From the NCBI GenBank assembly GCA_910579645.1, contig CAJTVK010000001.1:34844-98843 (forward strand): DNA of 64,000 nt, given 5' to 3'. The notes under the pieces were generated by a model, which worked only from the letters and a program-made list of their open reading frames with translations, was not told the origin of the DNA and made no database searches. The number at the start of each line of letters is the position of its first letter. The stretch's first letter is position 1. A program made the translations under genes and the position numbers. Of this stretch, positions 50,242 to 58,818 are shown piece after piece. The DNA comes from an uncultured Lachnospiraceae bacterium. Lineage in GTDB: Bacteria; Bacillota; Clostridia; Lachnospirales; Lachnospiraceae.

Positions 50242-51219
50242 TTATCTGCCCACTTTTCTGCTCTCCGCGCTTTTCTGTACACTGCGCGTTTTCTTCTGTT
50301 GATTGATTTTCTTAACTTTCCGTTCCGGCACGGATACCGTTACTTTAGGCACCGCTTTCACATAGTAATAGTATTCATCATCTTCGAACTGTACCTTCTC
50401 TACCCTATTGTAATCCACATGGAAGGTAAAAAACTGGATGACAAGCGCAATCAGTGCCGCCGCCACCGTCCCCATGATGACTCCTCCGATGGACACATTC
50501 GTATCAAACATCAGGTCGCCCACCAAAAGTACCATCACATTTACCAAGGAGCCTGCCACAATTGCAATTGTCCAAGAGAAATCCACGGACAGCCGCCGGA
50601 TCAGATACACTAAAAATATAGTGATTGCAAATGCCGCCACTGTCACCACCATTGCACGGTTATTCAGCATACCGTCAATAATGAAGCGAAACCTGGCTGT
50701 AGCTTCCTCGGTTTCCATAGTAGACAACGCAGTCGCGCTGCTGCTCACATAAGTCAGCAGATAGTATGCCACTGTCCCGCAGGCTGCCGATACTGCCGAT
50801 ACCGGTGTGCAGAGCAGCCCCAATGAAATCGGTATCACATACGGTATATGCAGCAGAAAGCAAATCGGCGTCAGAAGGACCACAGCGGTATCTCTCGGCG
50901 AAAACCTGAAATACAGCAGGAACATCAGCATGAAAGCTGCCAATACTACAACCGTACATTCCAATGACAATGCATACACATGCAGCAGCACAAAAGCTGC
51001 CGCAATAATGACAATGAAATTCATGGGCATGAAAGAGCACATAAGCGCCGCCACCAATACTACGGTAGAATCATTGATTCTTTCCATGAACCCCAATCCT
51101 CTGTTAATTAACAATAGGCTTATCAAAGAAAGCAGAAATTTCATCAGCGGTATCAGGTATACCTCAAATTTTGCATAGAACTTTTTAATATACTGCTTTG
51201 CTACAAGTAATGATGTCAT
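50242..51219 (-). CDS. multi-pass membrane protein of unknown function
   Basis: A 325-residue protein with about nine or ten membrane helices in the first 260 residues, such as FMPMNFIVIIAAAFVLLHVYAL. A cytoplasmic tail follows with FEDDEYYYYVKAVPKVTVS and then a very basic end (RKVKKINQQKKTRSVQ). I recognise no catalytic motif. It is 24 bp upstream of cdaA on the same strand, so it may be co-transcribed and functionally tied to c-di-AMP or the cell wall; that is inference from position. I recall similar proteins next to cdaA in other Lachnospiraceae but cannot confirm this. Confidence 0.78.
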   Translation of the reverse strand: MTSLLVAKQYIKKFYAKFEVYLIPLMKFLLSLISLLLINRGLGFMERINDSTVVLVAALMCSFMPMNFIVIIAAAFVLLHVYALSLECTVVVLAAFMLMFLLYFRFSPRDTAVVLLTPICFLLHIPYVIPISLGLLCTPVSAVSAACGTVAYYLLTYVSSSATALSTMETEEATARFRFIIDGMLNNRAMVVTVAAFAITIFLVYLIRRLSVDFSWTIAIVAGSLVNVMVLLVGDLMFDTNVSIGGVIMGTVAAALIALVIQFFTFHVDYNRVEKVQFEDDEYYYYVKAVPKVTVSVPERKVKKINQQKKTRSVQKSAESRKVGR

Positions 51220-51332
51220 AGTAAACTCCCATCATGCAAATTACTGCCGGGCGGCAGCCTGCATGGTCATCCATACTATGAAAACTTTTGTTTTCATACT
51301 TATTTCTTTTCAGAGCCCGTATCGGCTCCGGC

Positions 51333-51722
51333 TTATGTTTTATCGTACATGCTGCTCAGCTTGCGCAGGTTATTCTGATACAGTTTAACCCCATGCCTTA
51401 CTTTCGCATAGCGGTAACTGAATACGGCATACGAAATGATGCAGTAAATCCCTGTCACAAGTAAGTATTTCTTTAAGACGGATTTCCCGAATTCCAGTAA
51501 ATCCATCTTATAAATATCCATCATAAAGATTTCAAAATCATAAAAGATATACATGCCGAATACAATCCCAAATGCCACCGTTCCGTAAATCAAAGATTTC
51601 AGCATCTGGAACCATACATAATCCCCCCGGAAATAACCCATGACAGAACGGTTTTTTCTGCCTTCATTTTCTTCGTAAGATGCCATCTTCGTCATTAAGA
51701 TGACTCGTTCCTTGTTTAACAT
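51333..51722 (-). CDS. small two-helix membrane protein of unknown function
   Basis: A 129-residue protein with two predicted membrane helices at about residues 40-60 (LKSLIYGTVAFGIVFGMYIFY) and 83-103 (LLVTGIYCIISYAVF) and a basic C-terminus. The ATG at 51722 follows GAGGAAATTT; the longer frame begins with GTG and lacks a site. No family is recognised. It lies between the membrane protein above and the YvyF-like gene in a same-strand run. Confidence 0.65.
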   Translation of the reverse strand: MLNKERVILMTKMASYEENEGRKNRSVMGYFRGDYVWFQMLKSLIYGTVAFGIVFGMYIFYDFEIFMMDIYKMDLLEFGKSVLKKYLLVTGIYCIISYAVFSYRYAKVRHGVKLYQNNLRKLSSMYDKT

Positions 51723-51814
51723 AAATTTCCTCATTTTCACGCCGCATATTTTCCGTCATCCCCTTGGGATATCGTTCTTCTTCCATGCGGCGTAAAAATC
51801 CTTCCGTCTATCCT

Positions 51815-52228
51815 TTACCGATCCAAATAATGCATTCTCGGCTTTTCATGGTTATCATTCTTTTTCTTCGGTTCCTCTTTGGGCATTTCTTTCTTATAAG
51901 TATTACCCAAGGTCTGAACCATGCTGTTCTTGCATTTTTCGCAGAACCGGCCGGACCGTATCGGCGCGCCGCAGGTTTCGCAGTTCAGCATAACCGTTGA
52001 ATCCTCCGAGAACTGCAGGCGTTCCTCTCTCAGCCACTGCTTAATCTGCTTAGCCTCCACTTCACATTCCTCGGACACTTCGGAAATGCCGCATCCCGGA
52101 TGTTCATATACATATTTTTTCACTTCCTGGAACTTTTCTTCCAATCCCTCTTTGCACTGCTGACAGATAATCGGTCCCATAGCATAGTTAAAAAGTCTTC
52201 CACATTTTCTACAATTTCTTACGTCCAT
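51815..52228 (-). CDS. YvyF-like flagellar operon protein
   Basis: A 137-residue protein with two zinc-ribbon-like cysteine sets: RNCRKCGRLFNYAMGPIICQQCKEG at the N-terminus and NCETCGAPIRSGRFCEKCKNSM at the C-terminus. Between them is a winged-helix-like segment (YEHPGCGISEVSEECEVEAKQIKQWLREERL). This matches the YvyF/TIGR03826 family found in flagellar operons beside comF and flgM. Its role is not established. The second ATG is preferred since GGAGGG is seven bases away from it. It is 14 bp after comF. Confidence 0.85.
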   Translation of the reverse strand: MDVRNCRKCGRLFNYAMGPIICQQCKEGLEEKFQEVKKYVYEHPGCGISEVSEECEVEAKQIKQWLREERLQFSEDSTVMLNCETCGAPIRSGRFCEKCKNSMVQTLGNTYKKEMPKEEPKKKNDNHEKPRMHYLDR

Positions 52229-52242
52229 ATGCATTCCCTCCG

Positions 52243-52950
52243 TTATAACCCATTACCTATTGCCAGTGCCGCATAATAAACCCTTCCTACCCCTGCAATA
52301 TGTAACATGGTTGCCATAGCATCAATGGTACTCCCTGTTGTGTAAATATCGTCAATAATTACAATCGTATCTAATTTTACATCATTTTTTAAGATTTTAA
52401 AAGCCTTTTTCAAATTATTTTGTCTTTGTTTCTCATTTAACTCTTTTTGAGGAGCCGTTTTCTTCTGTCTGACTATAATATCCTTCCGCACCGGTATGCC
52501 GGTCCGGCTGCTGATGACCCCGGCCAACAGTTCCGCCTGATTATATCCCCGTTTCCTTTTCCTCGACGGATGAACCGGCACCGGCACTAACGCCTGCACT
52601 TGCCATCGCCGCATCCGACCCTCCAGCTCCGCTGCCATGCACCTGCCGAAAAACCGTGCATATTCCTGTCTTCCACCATATTTGAAGCGATAAATGGAAG
52701 CCGCTACGGAAGTGTACTCAAATACGGCCGCCCCCTGAATATACGCATGCCTTTTTCCGGCGCAATCCCGGCAATACTCTTCCTCTTCCGTTAATTCTTT
52801 GCCGCATTTCATGCAGACAGGTTCCCGGATAAACCTTACTTTACCGAAACATTCCGGGCAGATATCTTCCCTGCCAAACCTAAGTACTCCGTCGCAGACC
52901 GGGCATCTCCGCGGAAAAAGCAAATCCCACAGCCATTCCGTTTTTTTCAT
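52243..52950 (-). CDS. comF: ComF family protein
   Basis: A 235-residue phosphoribosyltransferase-fold protein linked to DNA uptake in competent Firmicutes. It starts with zinc-binding cysteines (RRCPVCDG, CPECFGKV, CMKCGKEL, CRDC), then LVPVPVHPSRKRKRGYNQAELLA, and the PRPP loop IVIIDDIYTTGSTIDAM. All fit the family. It lies between recD2 and the YvyF-like gene, consistent with the Bacillus comF-flagellar arrangement. Confidence 0.94.
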   Translation of the reverse strand: MKKTEWLWDLLFPRRCPVCDGVLRFGREDICPECFGKVRFIREPVCMKCGKELTEEEEYCRDCAGKRHAYIQGAAVFEYTSVAASIYRFKYGGRQEYARFFGRCMAAELEGRMRRWQVQALVPVPVHPSRKRKRGYNQAELLAGVISSRTGIPVRKDIIVRQKKTAPQKELNEKQRQNNLKKAFKILKNDVKLDTIVIIDDIYTTGSTIDAMATMLHIAGVGRVYYAALAIGNGL

Positions 52951-52982
52951 ATTCTCTCCATGATGTTTCTCCGGGCAAGGAA

Positions 52983-55247
52983 CTACATCATTTCCTTTAT
53001 CCTGTCACACAGACTGGTATACCGCTTATTTTCCTGTTCGTTGGCAATCATATCGCTTACCGTCTGCCTGCTTCCCAAGATTGTCACGCAATGCTTTGCC
53101 CGCGTCACTCCCGTATACAGAAGATTCCTGTTAAACAGCATCCTGGGGCCTGACAGCAGCGGCATAATGACGGCCGGATATTCGCTCCCTTGGGATTTAT
53201 GGATGGTCACCGCATAGGCAAGTTCTATTTCTTCCAGCTGATGGAAAGGATAAGTCACACGCCGGTGTTCGTCAAACTCCACCACTAATTCCTGCGAAAA
53301 TTCATCAATCTCCCTTACCGTCCCCATGTCGCCGTTAAATATCCCCATGCCCTTGTCTATAGGTATCCCATACTTGCTTACCACCTCCCATTCCATCTGG
53401 TAATTATTTTTAATCTGCATCACTTTGTCCCCCTCCCGGAAGAAACCGTCGCCATAGGCATGCTCCTTCTTGGATTCGTCCGGAGGATTCAGATACCGCT
53501 GCAGAATGCCGTTCAGTGCCTCCACCCCCAAGCTTCCTTTCCGCATCGGTGTCAGCACCTGAATGTCGTAAATTCCTGCGTTTACATAAGACGGCAGCTT
53601 TTCCCGTATCAGTTGGATCATATGCTTATATATGACATTTACATCGTTCCTCTCCAGGAAAAAGAAATCCCTGCTCTTATTATCCAGAGAAATCTGCTGC
53701 CCCCCATTGATACGGTGTGCGTTCACTACTATATCGCTTTTCTCTGCCTGACGGAAAATTTTCTGCAGCATAACTACCGGAAAACAGCCGCTGTCAATCA
53801 TATCTTTCAGAATCTGTCCCGGCCCCACCGACGGAAGCTGGTTAATATCCCCTGACATAATCAGGCGTGTTCCCGGCACGATTGCCTTAAGCAGCGACTG
53901 GAACAAATGAATATCTACCATGGACATTTCGTCAATAATTATAACGTCTGCCTCCAAAGGATTCTCTTCATTTTTTTCGAATTTTACGGAACGCCCTTCT
54001 TCCGTCACTGCCCCGTTCAGTTCCAGCAGCCGATGTATCGTCCTCGCCTCATAGCCCGTGGCTTCCGTCATGCGCTTCGCTGCCCTTCCCGTGGGCGCAG
54101 CCAGAAAGATATCCATTCCCTCTTCCGCAAAATACCTTATAATCGTGTTGATTGTCGTCGTTTTCCCTGTCCCCGGCCCTCCCGTGAGAATCATAAGGCC
54201 GCTTTTAACCGCTTCCAGGACAGCCTCTTTCTGCAGTCCGTCCAGTTCGAAGCCCTGTGCTTCCTCCAGCTTCCGTATCTTCCCGGCTATGTGCGCCTCC
54301 GCGAAAGGCAGGAGGCCTCTTTCGCCCTCTTCTCCCTCAAAAAGCGGGACGCTCAGATCATGCAGCATCTTGGCACAGTTCAGTTCTTCATAATAGTAAG
54401 AAGCGGCATACACCCTTTTTTCGTCATCCTGCCGCACCGTTTTAATGACCAATTTCCTGTCCATGGCAAGATTGGAAATCTGCGGCTCTATGGCTGCCTC
54501 CTCCACTCCCAGAAGGCCGGCGCATCTCCCGACCAGTATATTTCCCGGCAGATACACATGCCCTTCGGCTGATGCCTGCAGCAATGTATACAATATGCCG
54601 CTCCGGATACGGTAATCCGAATCGGTATGTATCCCTGCCCGCCGTGCTATTTCATCCGCAGTCTTAAACCCGATTCCACCGATGTCCTCGGCCAGCCGGT
54701 ATGGATTTTCTTTCATTACCCCGTATATTTCCGCACCGTAAGTATTATATATCTTTACCGCCAAGGCACTTGATATGCCGTATTTCTGCAGAAAAACCAT
54801 GGCGGCACGGACATCTTTCTTCTCCTCCAGCTGCACGGCGATTTCCCTGGCTTTTCTTTCACTGATGCCTTTGATTTCCGCAAGGCGTTCCGGTTCCTCT
54901 TCCATAATGCGGAAAGTCTCTTCTCCGAATTTTTTTACAATCCTCGCCGCCAATGCTTCGCCCACGCCCTTGATTGCGCCGGAGCCAAGATAACGTTCCA
55001 TACTTACAATATCATCCGGTTCGCTTATCTGATAGCTTTCCACTTTCAGCTGCATGCCGTAAACCGGATGTTCCACATATGCGCCCCTGACTTCCAGTGT
55101 CTCCCCCTCATCCAACGTCCGGAAGCTGCCGACACAGACAACATCCTCTCCTCCGCTTACGAGATTCATGACCGTATAGCCGTTCTCCCCATTGCGGTAA
55201 ATAATATGCTCCACATATCCCTTGACTTGTTCCATATCTTTCCACAT
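52983..55247 (-). CDS. recD2: ATP-dependent RecD-like DNA helicase
   Basis: A 754-residue superfamily 1B 5'-3' helicase not associated with RecBC. An N-terminal OB-like and helix-hairpin-helix region (GSGAIKGVGEALAARIVKKFGE, IKGISERKAREIA) precedes the motor. Motifs include Walker A TGGPGTGKTTTINTI, Walker B VIIIDEMSMVD, and the C-terminal YAVTIHKSQGSEYPAVIMP. It likely acts in DNA repair. It is 32 bp upstream of comF. Confidence 0.95.
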   Translation of the reverse strand: MWKDMEQVKGYVEHIIYRNGENGYTVMNLVSGGEDVVCVGSFRTLDEGETLEVRGAYVEHPVYGMQLKVESYQISEPDDIVSMERYLGSGAIKGVGEALAARIVKKFGEETFRIMEEEPERLAEIKGISERKAREIAVQLEEKKDVRAAMVFLQKYGISSALAVKIYNTYGAEIYGVMKENPYRLAEDIGGIGFKTADEIARRAGIHTDSDYRIRSGILYTLLQASAEGHVYLPGNILVGRCAGLLGVEEAAIEPQISNLAMDRKLVIKTVRQDDEKRVYAASYYYEELNCAKMLHDLSVPLFEGEEGERGLLPFAEAHIAGKIRKLEEAQGFELDGLQKEAVLEAVKSGLMILTGGPGTGKTTTINTIIRYFAEEGMDIFLAAPTGRAAKRMTEATGYEARTIHRLLELNGAVTEEGRSVKFEKNEENPLEADVIIIDEMSMVDIHLFQSLLKAIVPGTRLIMSGDINQLPSVGPGQILKDMIDSGCFPVVMLQKIFRQAEKSDIVVNAHRINGGQQISLDNKSRDFFFLERNDVNVIYKHMIQLIREKLPSYVNAGIYDIQVLTPMRKGSLGVEALNGILQRYLNPPDESKKEHAYGDGFFREGDKVMQIKNNYQMEWEVVSKYGIPIDKGMGIFNGDMGTVREIDEFSQELVVEFDEHRRVTYPFHQLEEIELAYAVTIHKSQGSEYPAVIMPLLSGPRMLFNRNLLYTGVTRAKHCVTILGSRQTVSDMIANEQENKRYTSLCDRIKEMM

Positions 55248-55346
55248 TCCTGTGCATCATTGAGTATAGGCAAGACTTTCCCTACCCGCCGTGCGGGTTA
55301 TGTGTACCAATGCCGCTGATTTCCTTACGCGCCCCTGCACATAAAT

Positions 55347-55371
55347 AAAAAGGCTGCTTCCCAGAGCAGCC
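55347..55371 (-). terminator. intrinsic terminator after rod-binding protein gene
   Basis: On the minus strand GGCTGCT-CTGGGA-AGCAGCC (55352-55371) is followed by TTTTTATTTAT. It closes the flagellar gene group before recD2. Confidence 0.85.
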
Positions 55372-55401
55372 CATCATATGTTATATCAGAACACTTCTTA
55401 C

Positions 55402-55752
55402 CTACTCCATATTATAATTGCGTTTCATCTGCTCATACAGCATCTGCGCCAATCCCAACCCTTGGGTTTCCGTACTGGTGCTTGCCAGCTCCTGCAGACT
55501 GCTGTCCTTAAAGAAATCCACAAGCGAGTCATTGGGATTTGTCTCGCCATCCTTAAAGACATCTACCGTCTTCTGCATTTCCTTAAATATCTGCTCCACA
55601 AAATATGCCTCAAATTCTTTGCATGCATCCAAAAGCTGCTCATCAGAAGATTTACTGTAATCTTTTGTCTTTATTCTGCTATTCAGCTTCGAAGATGCCT
55701 GTGATGCAATATAACTGGTATATCCTGCCGAAACTCCGCTTCCCATATTCAT
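55402..55752 (-). CDS. flagellar rod-binding protein (FlgJ N-terminal type)
   Basis: A 116-residue rod-capping-like protein. The segment DACKEFEAYFVEQIFKEMQKTV and the ending STETQGLGLAQMLYEQMKRN match the rod-binding domain of FlgJ. It lacks the muramidase domain of proteobacterial FlgJ. ATG 55752 has TAGGAG upstream; the longer frame is not supported. It is the last of the mbl-flgF-flgG-flgJ set. Confidence 0.85.
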   Translation of the reverse strand: MNMGSGVSAGYTSYIASQASSKLNSRIKTKDYSKSSDEQLLDACKEFEAYFVEQIFKEMQKTVDVFKDGETNPNDSLVDFFKDSSLQELASTSTETQGLGLAQMLYEQMKRNYNME

Positions 55753-55875
55753 ATATACTCCTATCCGGCTTAAAACGGCTCCCGCCAATATGCATATATC
55801 TGCCGGAAAGCATTTTCCCGGCACGCTCTAAGCCTTATGACTAAGGAGCTGTTACAGAATGAATCTTAACAGTTC

Positions 55876-56694
55876 CTAACGTTTCAAGTTATTGGCCTGC
55901 TGCAGCATCTCATCAGAAGTGGTGATTGCCTTGGAGTTCATTTCATAGGCACGCTGCGCAACGATTAAGTTAACCATTTCATCCGCTACCTGAACATTGG
56001 AACCTTCCAAATAGCCCTGCACTACTTTACTCCTTACCACATTCGGGTTGGTTGCCTCATTCAGCGCAATTCCGCTTGCCCCCGTCACTGCGAAAAGGGT
56101 ATCTCCCTGCCTGGACAAGCCTGCCGGATTACGGAACTGATATACTCCGATGGCAACACCCAAAGGCGCCGGATTATTGTTGGCATCCGGGTACAGCAAA
56201 GAACCGTCGGAACTGATTGTTATTCTGTTCGCCATATACGTCCCTGCCAAAGCGATTGTCCGCCCGTTCGTATCCAAAACAGGAAGTCCGTCGGATGTAG
56301 TCAGCATAATGCCGCCGGTTCCCGACATCGCCCATACGAAATCACCGTTTCTTGTATAATTTGTCTCACCGTTGGCATTGCGCACCGCAAAGAACCCGTC
56401 TCCCTCAATGGCAAATGCAGTATCGCTCTCGGAAGCAAGCAGGCTCCCCTGTTTAAAAATCTGGTTCAGCGCAGCTGTCCTGACACCCAAGCCTACCTGA
56501 GAAGTAACCGGCTTCGGGTCGCCGTTAGCCGTGGTAGTCGCCGTCTGCAATGTCTGATAAAGCAAACTCTTAAATTCCGCCACCTGTGCCTTATATCCAA
56601 CCGAGTTAACGTTTGCCAGATTATTTGCAATTGTATCTACATTTGTCTGCTGTGCATTCATTCCCGTTGCCGCGGACCATAAACTCCTGACCAT
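55876..56694 (-). CDS. flgG: flagellar basal-body rod protein, FlgG type
   Basis: A 272-residue axial flagellar protein. It opens MVRSLWSAATGMNAQQTNVDTIANNLANVNSVGYK, the typical rod/hook N-terminal motif, and ends EMVNLIVAQRAYEMNSKAITTSDEMLQQANNL, the typical C-terminal motif. Length is close to FlgG of E. coli (260). By position after mbl and the FlgF-like gene it corresponds to FlhP of Bacillus. Confidence 0.92.
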   Translation of the reverse strand: MVRSLWSAATGMNAQQTNVDTIANNLANVNSVGYKAQVAEFKSLLYQTLQTATTTANGDPKPVTSQVGLGVRTAALNQIFKQGSLLASESDTAFAIEGDGFFAVRNANGETNYTRNGDFVWAMSGTGGIMLTTSDGLPVLDTNGRTIALAGTYMANRITISSDGSLLYPDANNNPAPLGVAIGVYQFRNPAGLSRQGDTLFAVTGASGIALNEATNPNVVRSKVVQGYLEGSNVQVADEMVNLIVAQRAYEMNSKAITTSDEMLQQANNLKR

Positions 56695-56725
56695 TCCTTA
56701 TTCCTCCTGTTTATTTAATCAATCC

Positions 56726-57511
56726 TTACAATTTACCGATTTGGTTAACTGCTATTTCCAGCGTGCTGTCATATGTCTGAATTACTTTCTGGTTGGTTTC
56801 GTATGCCCTTGAAATATTAATCATATTGACCATCTCCGTCACCACCGATATGTTCGAGCCTTCCAGATATCCTTGATATACCCTTGCCCCTTCCGGTTCC
56901 ATGGTCCGGAACCCTTCCACTGTCTGGTACATATTCTCGCCGAATTTCGCTAAATAATTGTAATCCTGAAAATCTCTGATACGGATTTGGGCTACCGGCG
57001 TATTGTCTTCTCCCTGCATGATATTCCCGCTGGTATCTACCCGGAAATCCAACAAAGGATCCAGACGGATACGGGCATTATTGGTTCCCATCACATAATC
57101 CCCGTCCTGTGTCACCAAATAGCCGTTCACATCCATCGTGAAATTCCCGTCCCGGGTATATTTGGTGGAAGTCTCCCCGGCCTTATTTGTATAGGATATC
57201 TCAAAAAATCCCGGGCCTGATATTGCCAAGTCAAACTGACTGTCCGACTCCCGCATAGGGCCGTCCGAGTAATCCGTATAGCCTTCTCCGATCTTCACCC
57301 CGAAATTATTCATTCCCAAAGGTTTGGCAACTCTTGGTGCTTCGGACAAATCCTTGATTTTATATGTCAGCACATCCTTAAAGGCCTGGCTGGTGGCCCC
57401 TTCTTTCTTATAGCCGTTGGTTGTCGCATTGGCCAGATTGTTTGTCATTACATCCATACGGTGCTGTTCGTTTACCATGCCCGTATATGCGGTATATAGA
57501 CCTTTTAACAT
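56726..57511 (-). CDS. flgF: flagellar basal-body rod protein, FlgF type
   Basis: A 261-residue rod protein with N-terminal MLKGLYTAYTGMVNEQHRMDVMTNNLANATTNGYKKEG and C-terminal EMVNMINISRAYETNQKVIQTYDSTLEIAVNQIG. GAGGAGGAG eight bases upstream supports ATG 57511; the longer frame starts inside mbl. It corresponds to FlhO of Bacillus by position. It is followed by flgG after 31 bp. Confidence 0.9.
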   Translation of the reverse strand: MLKGLYTAYTGMVNEQHRMDVMTNNLANATTNGYKKEGATSQAFKDVLTYKIKDLSEAPRVAKPLGMNNFGVKIGEGYTDYSDGPMRESDSQFDLAISGPGFFEISYTNKAGETSTKYTRDGNFTMDVNGYLVTQDGDYVMGTNNARIRLDPLLDFRVDTSGNIMQGEDNTPVAQIRIRDFQDYNYLAKFGENMYQTVEGFRTMEPEGARVYQGYLEGSNISVVTEMVNMINISRAYETNQKVIQTYDSTLEIAVNQIGKL

Positions 57512-57536
57512 AATGCTCCTCCTCTTTTGCCCTGCC

Positions 57537-58529
57537 CTACTCTTCCCGGTATCCTGCAAGGAATTCCACATATTTGCCGGTCCCGATGGCTACTGCCGTC
57601 ATCGGATCCTCCGCCGTCATCGTATTGATTCCGGTCTTCGACTCAATTAAATCTTCCAGTCCCCTCAGCAGGCTTCCGCCTCCTGTCAGGACTATGCCTC
57701 TGTCGGCAATGTCGGCCGCCAGTTCCGGCGGCGTTTTTTCCAGCACGCCGTGAATCGTTTCCACAATCTGTGCCGTTGTCTCGCGGAGTGCCTCTTCCAT
57801 TTCTTCCGAAGAAACCTTTACGGTCTTCGGAAGCCCCGTCACCAGATTGCGTCCTCTCACATCCATATAATCCACTTCCGTGCGCTTATATGCGGAGCCG
57901 ATTTTTATCTTCAGGTCCTCTGCCGTCCTTTCACCGATCAGCAGATTATGTTTCTTTCTCATATAACGGACGATAGCTTCATCAAAATCATCGCCGGCAA
58001 TCTTCACGGAAGCGCTGACTACTCTTCCGCCCAAAGAAATGACGGCAATATCGGATGTACCTCCCCCGATATCCACAATCATGTTCCCGCAAGGCTTCCA
58101 TATGTCAATGCCTGCCCCGATTGCGGCCGCAATAGGCTCTTCAATAATAAAAACATCCCTTGCCCCGGCCATAATCGTCGCATCCTCAACTGCTTTTTTC
58201 TCCACCTCCGTCACCCCGCTGGGTACGCAGACGGCAATTCTTGGTTTACGGAACGTCTTCTTGCCCAGTGCTTTCTGGATGAAATGCTTCATCATTTTTT
58301 CCGTAACACGGTAATCGGATATTACCCCTTGGCGGAGCGGCCTGACTGCCACGATATTTCCCGGGGTTCTTCCCAGCATCAGCCTTGCCTCCTCACCGAT
58401 TGCCTTTATTTTGTCCGTATCCCTGTCAAAAGCCACAACGGAAGGTTCTTTTAAAACAACTCCCTTCCCTCTGATATATACTAAAATGCTTGCTGTCCCT
58501 AAGTCAATTCCGATATCTGTATACTGCAT
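57537..58529 (-). CDS. mbl: MreB/Mbl actin-like cell shape protein
   Basis: A 330-residue bacterial actin that organises wall synthesis. Phosphate and nucleotide motifs are intact: DIGIDLGTASILVYIRGKGVVL, VAVRPLRQGVISDY, MIVDIGGGTSDIAVISLGG and GIVLTGGGSLLRGL. The gene order mbl-flgF-flgG matches Bacillus mbl-flhO-flhP, so I favour Mbl over MreB; no mreC or mreD is adjacent. The 289-bp gap upstream to uvrA holds no recognised feature. Confidence 0.92.
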   Translation of the reverse strand: MQYTDIGIDLGTASILVYIRGKGVVLKEPSVVAFDRDTDKIKAIGEEARLMLGRTPGNIVAVRPLRQGVISDYRVTEKMMKHFIQKALGKKTFRKPRIAVCVPSGVTEVEKKAVEDATIMAGARDVFIIEEPIAAAIGAGIDIWKPCGNMIVDIGGGTSDIAVISLGGRVVSASVKIAGDDFDEAIVRYMRKKHNLLIGERTAEDLKIKIGSAYKRTEVDYMDVRGRNLVTGLPKTVKVSSEEMEEALRETTAQIVETIHGVLEKTPPELAADIADRGIVLTGGGSLLRGLEDLIESKTGINTMTAEDPMTAVAIGTGKYVEFLAGYREE

Positions 58530-58818
58530 CTATGAACCCCTTTCTATGGTCGCTTATCATTCAACAATCTATATTAAATGTTTTCCAATTGGTCGGTAAA
58601 CTAAACATACAAGGTTATTATAACCTAAAGTATGTTATTTTCAAAGGGGTTTTCATAAATTTTTAAAATATTAATTTTTAGAATTGTCCTCTCTGCCATT
58701 ATGGATTTATTTTTATAATATCGGATGATTTTCACAAAAACTTTAGGCACAAAAGCCCGTTATCAGTCATTTCCATATAAAGGAAGCGCAAGCCTGCATG
58801 CCAATACAGAATTCTGTA

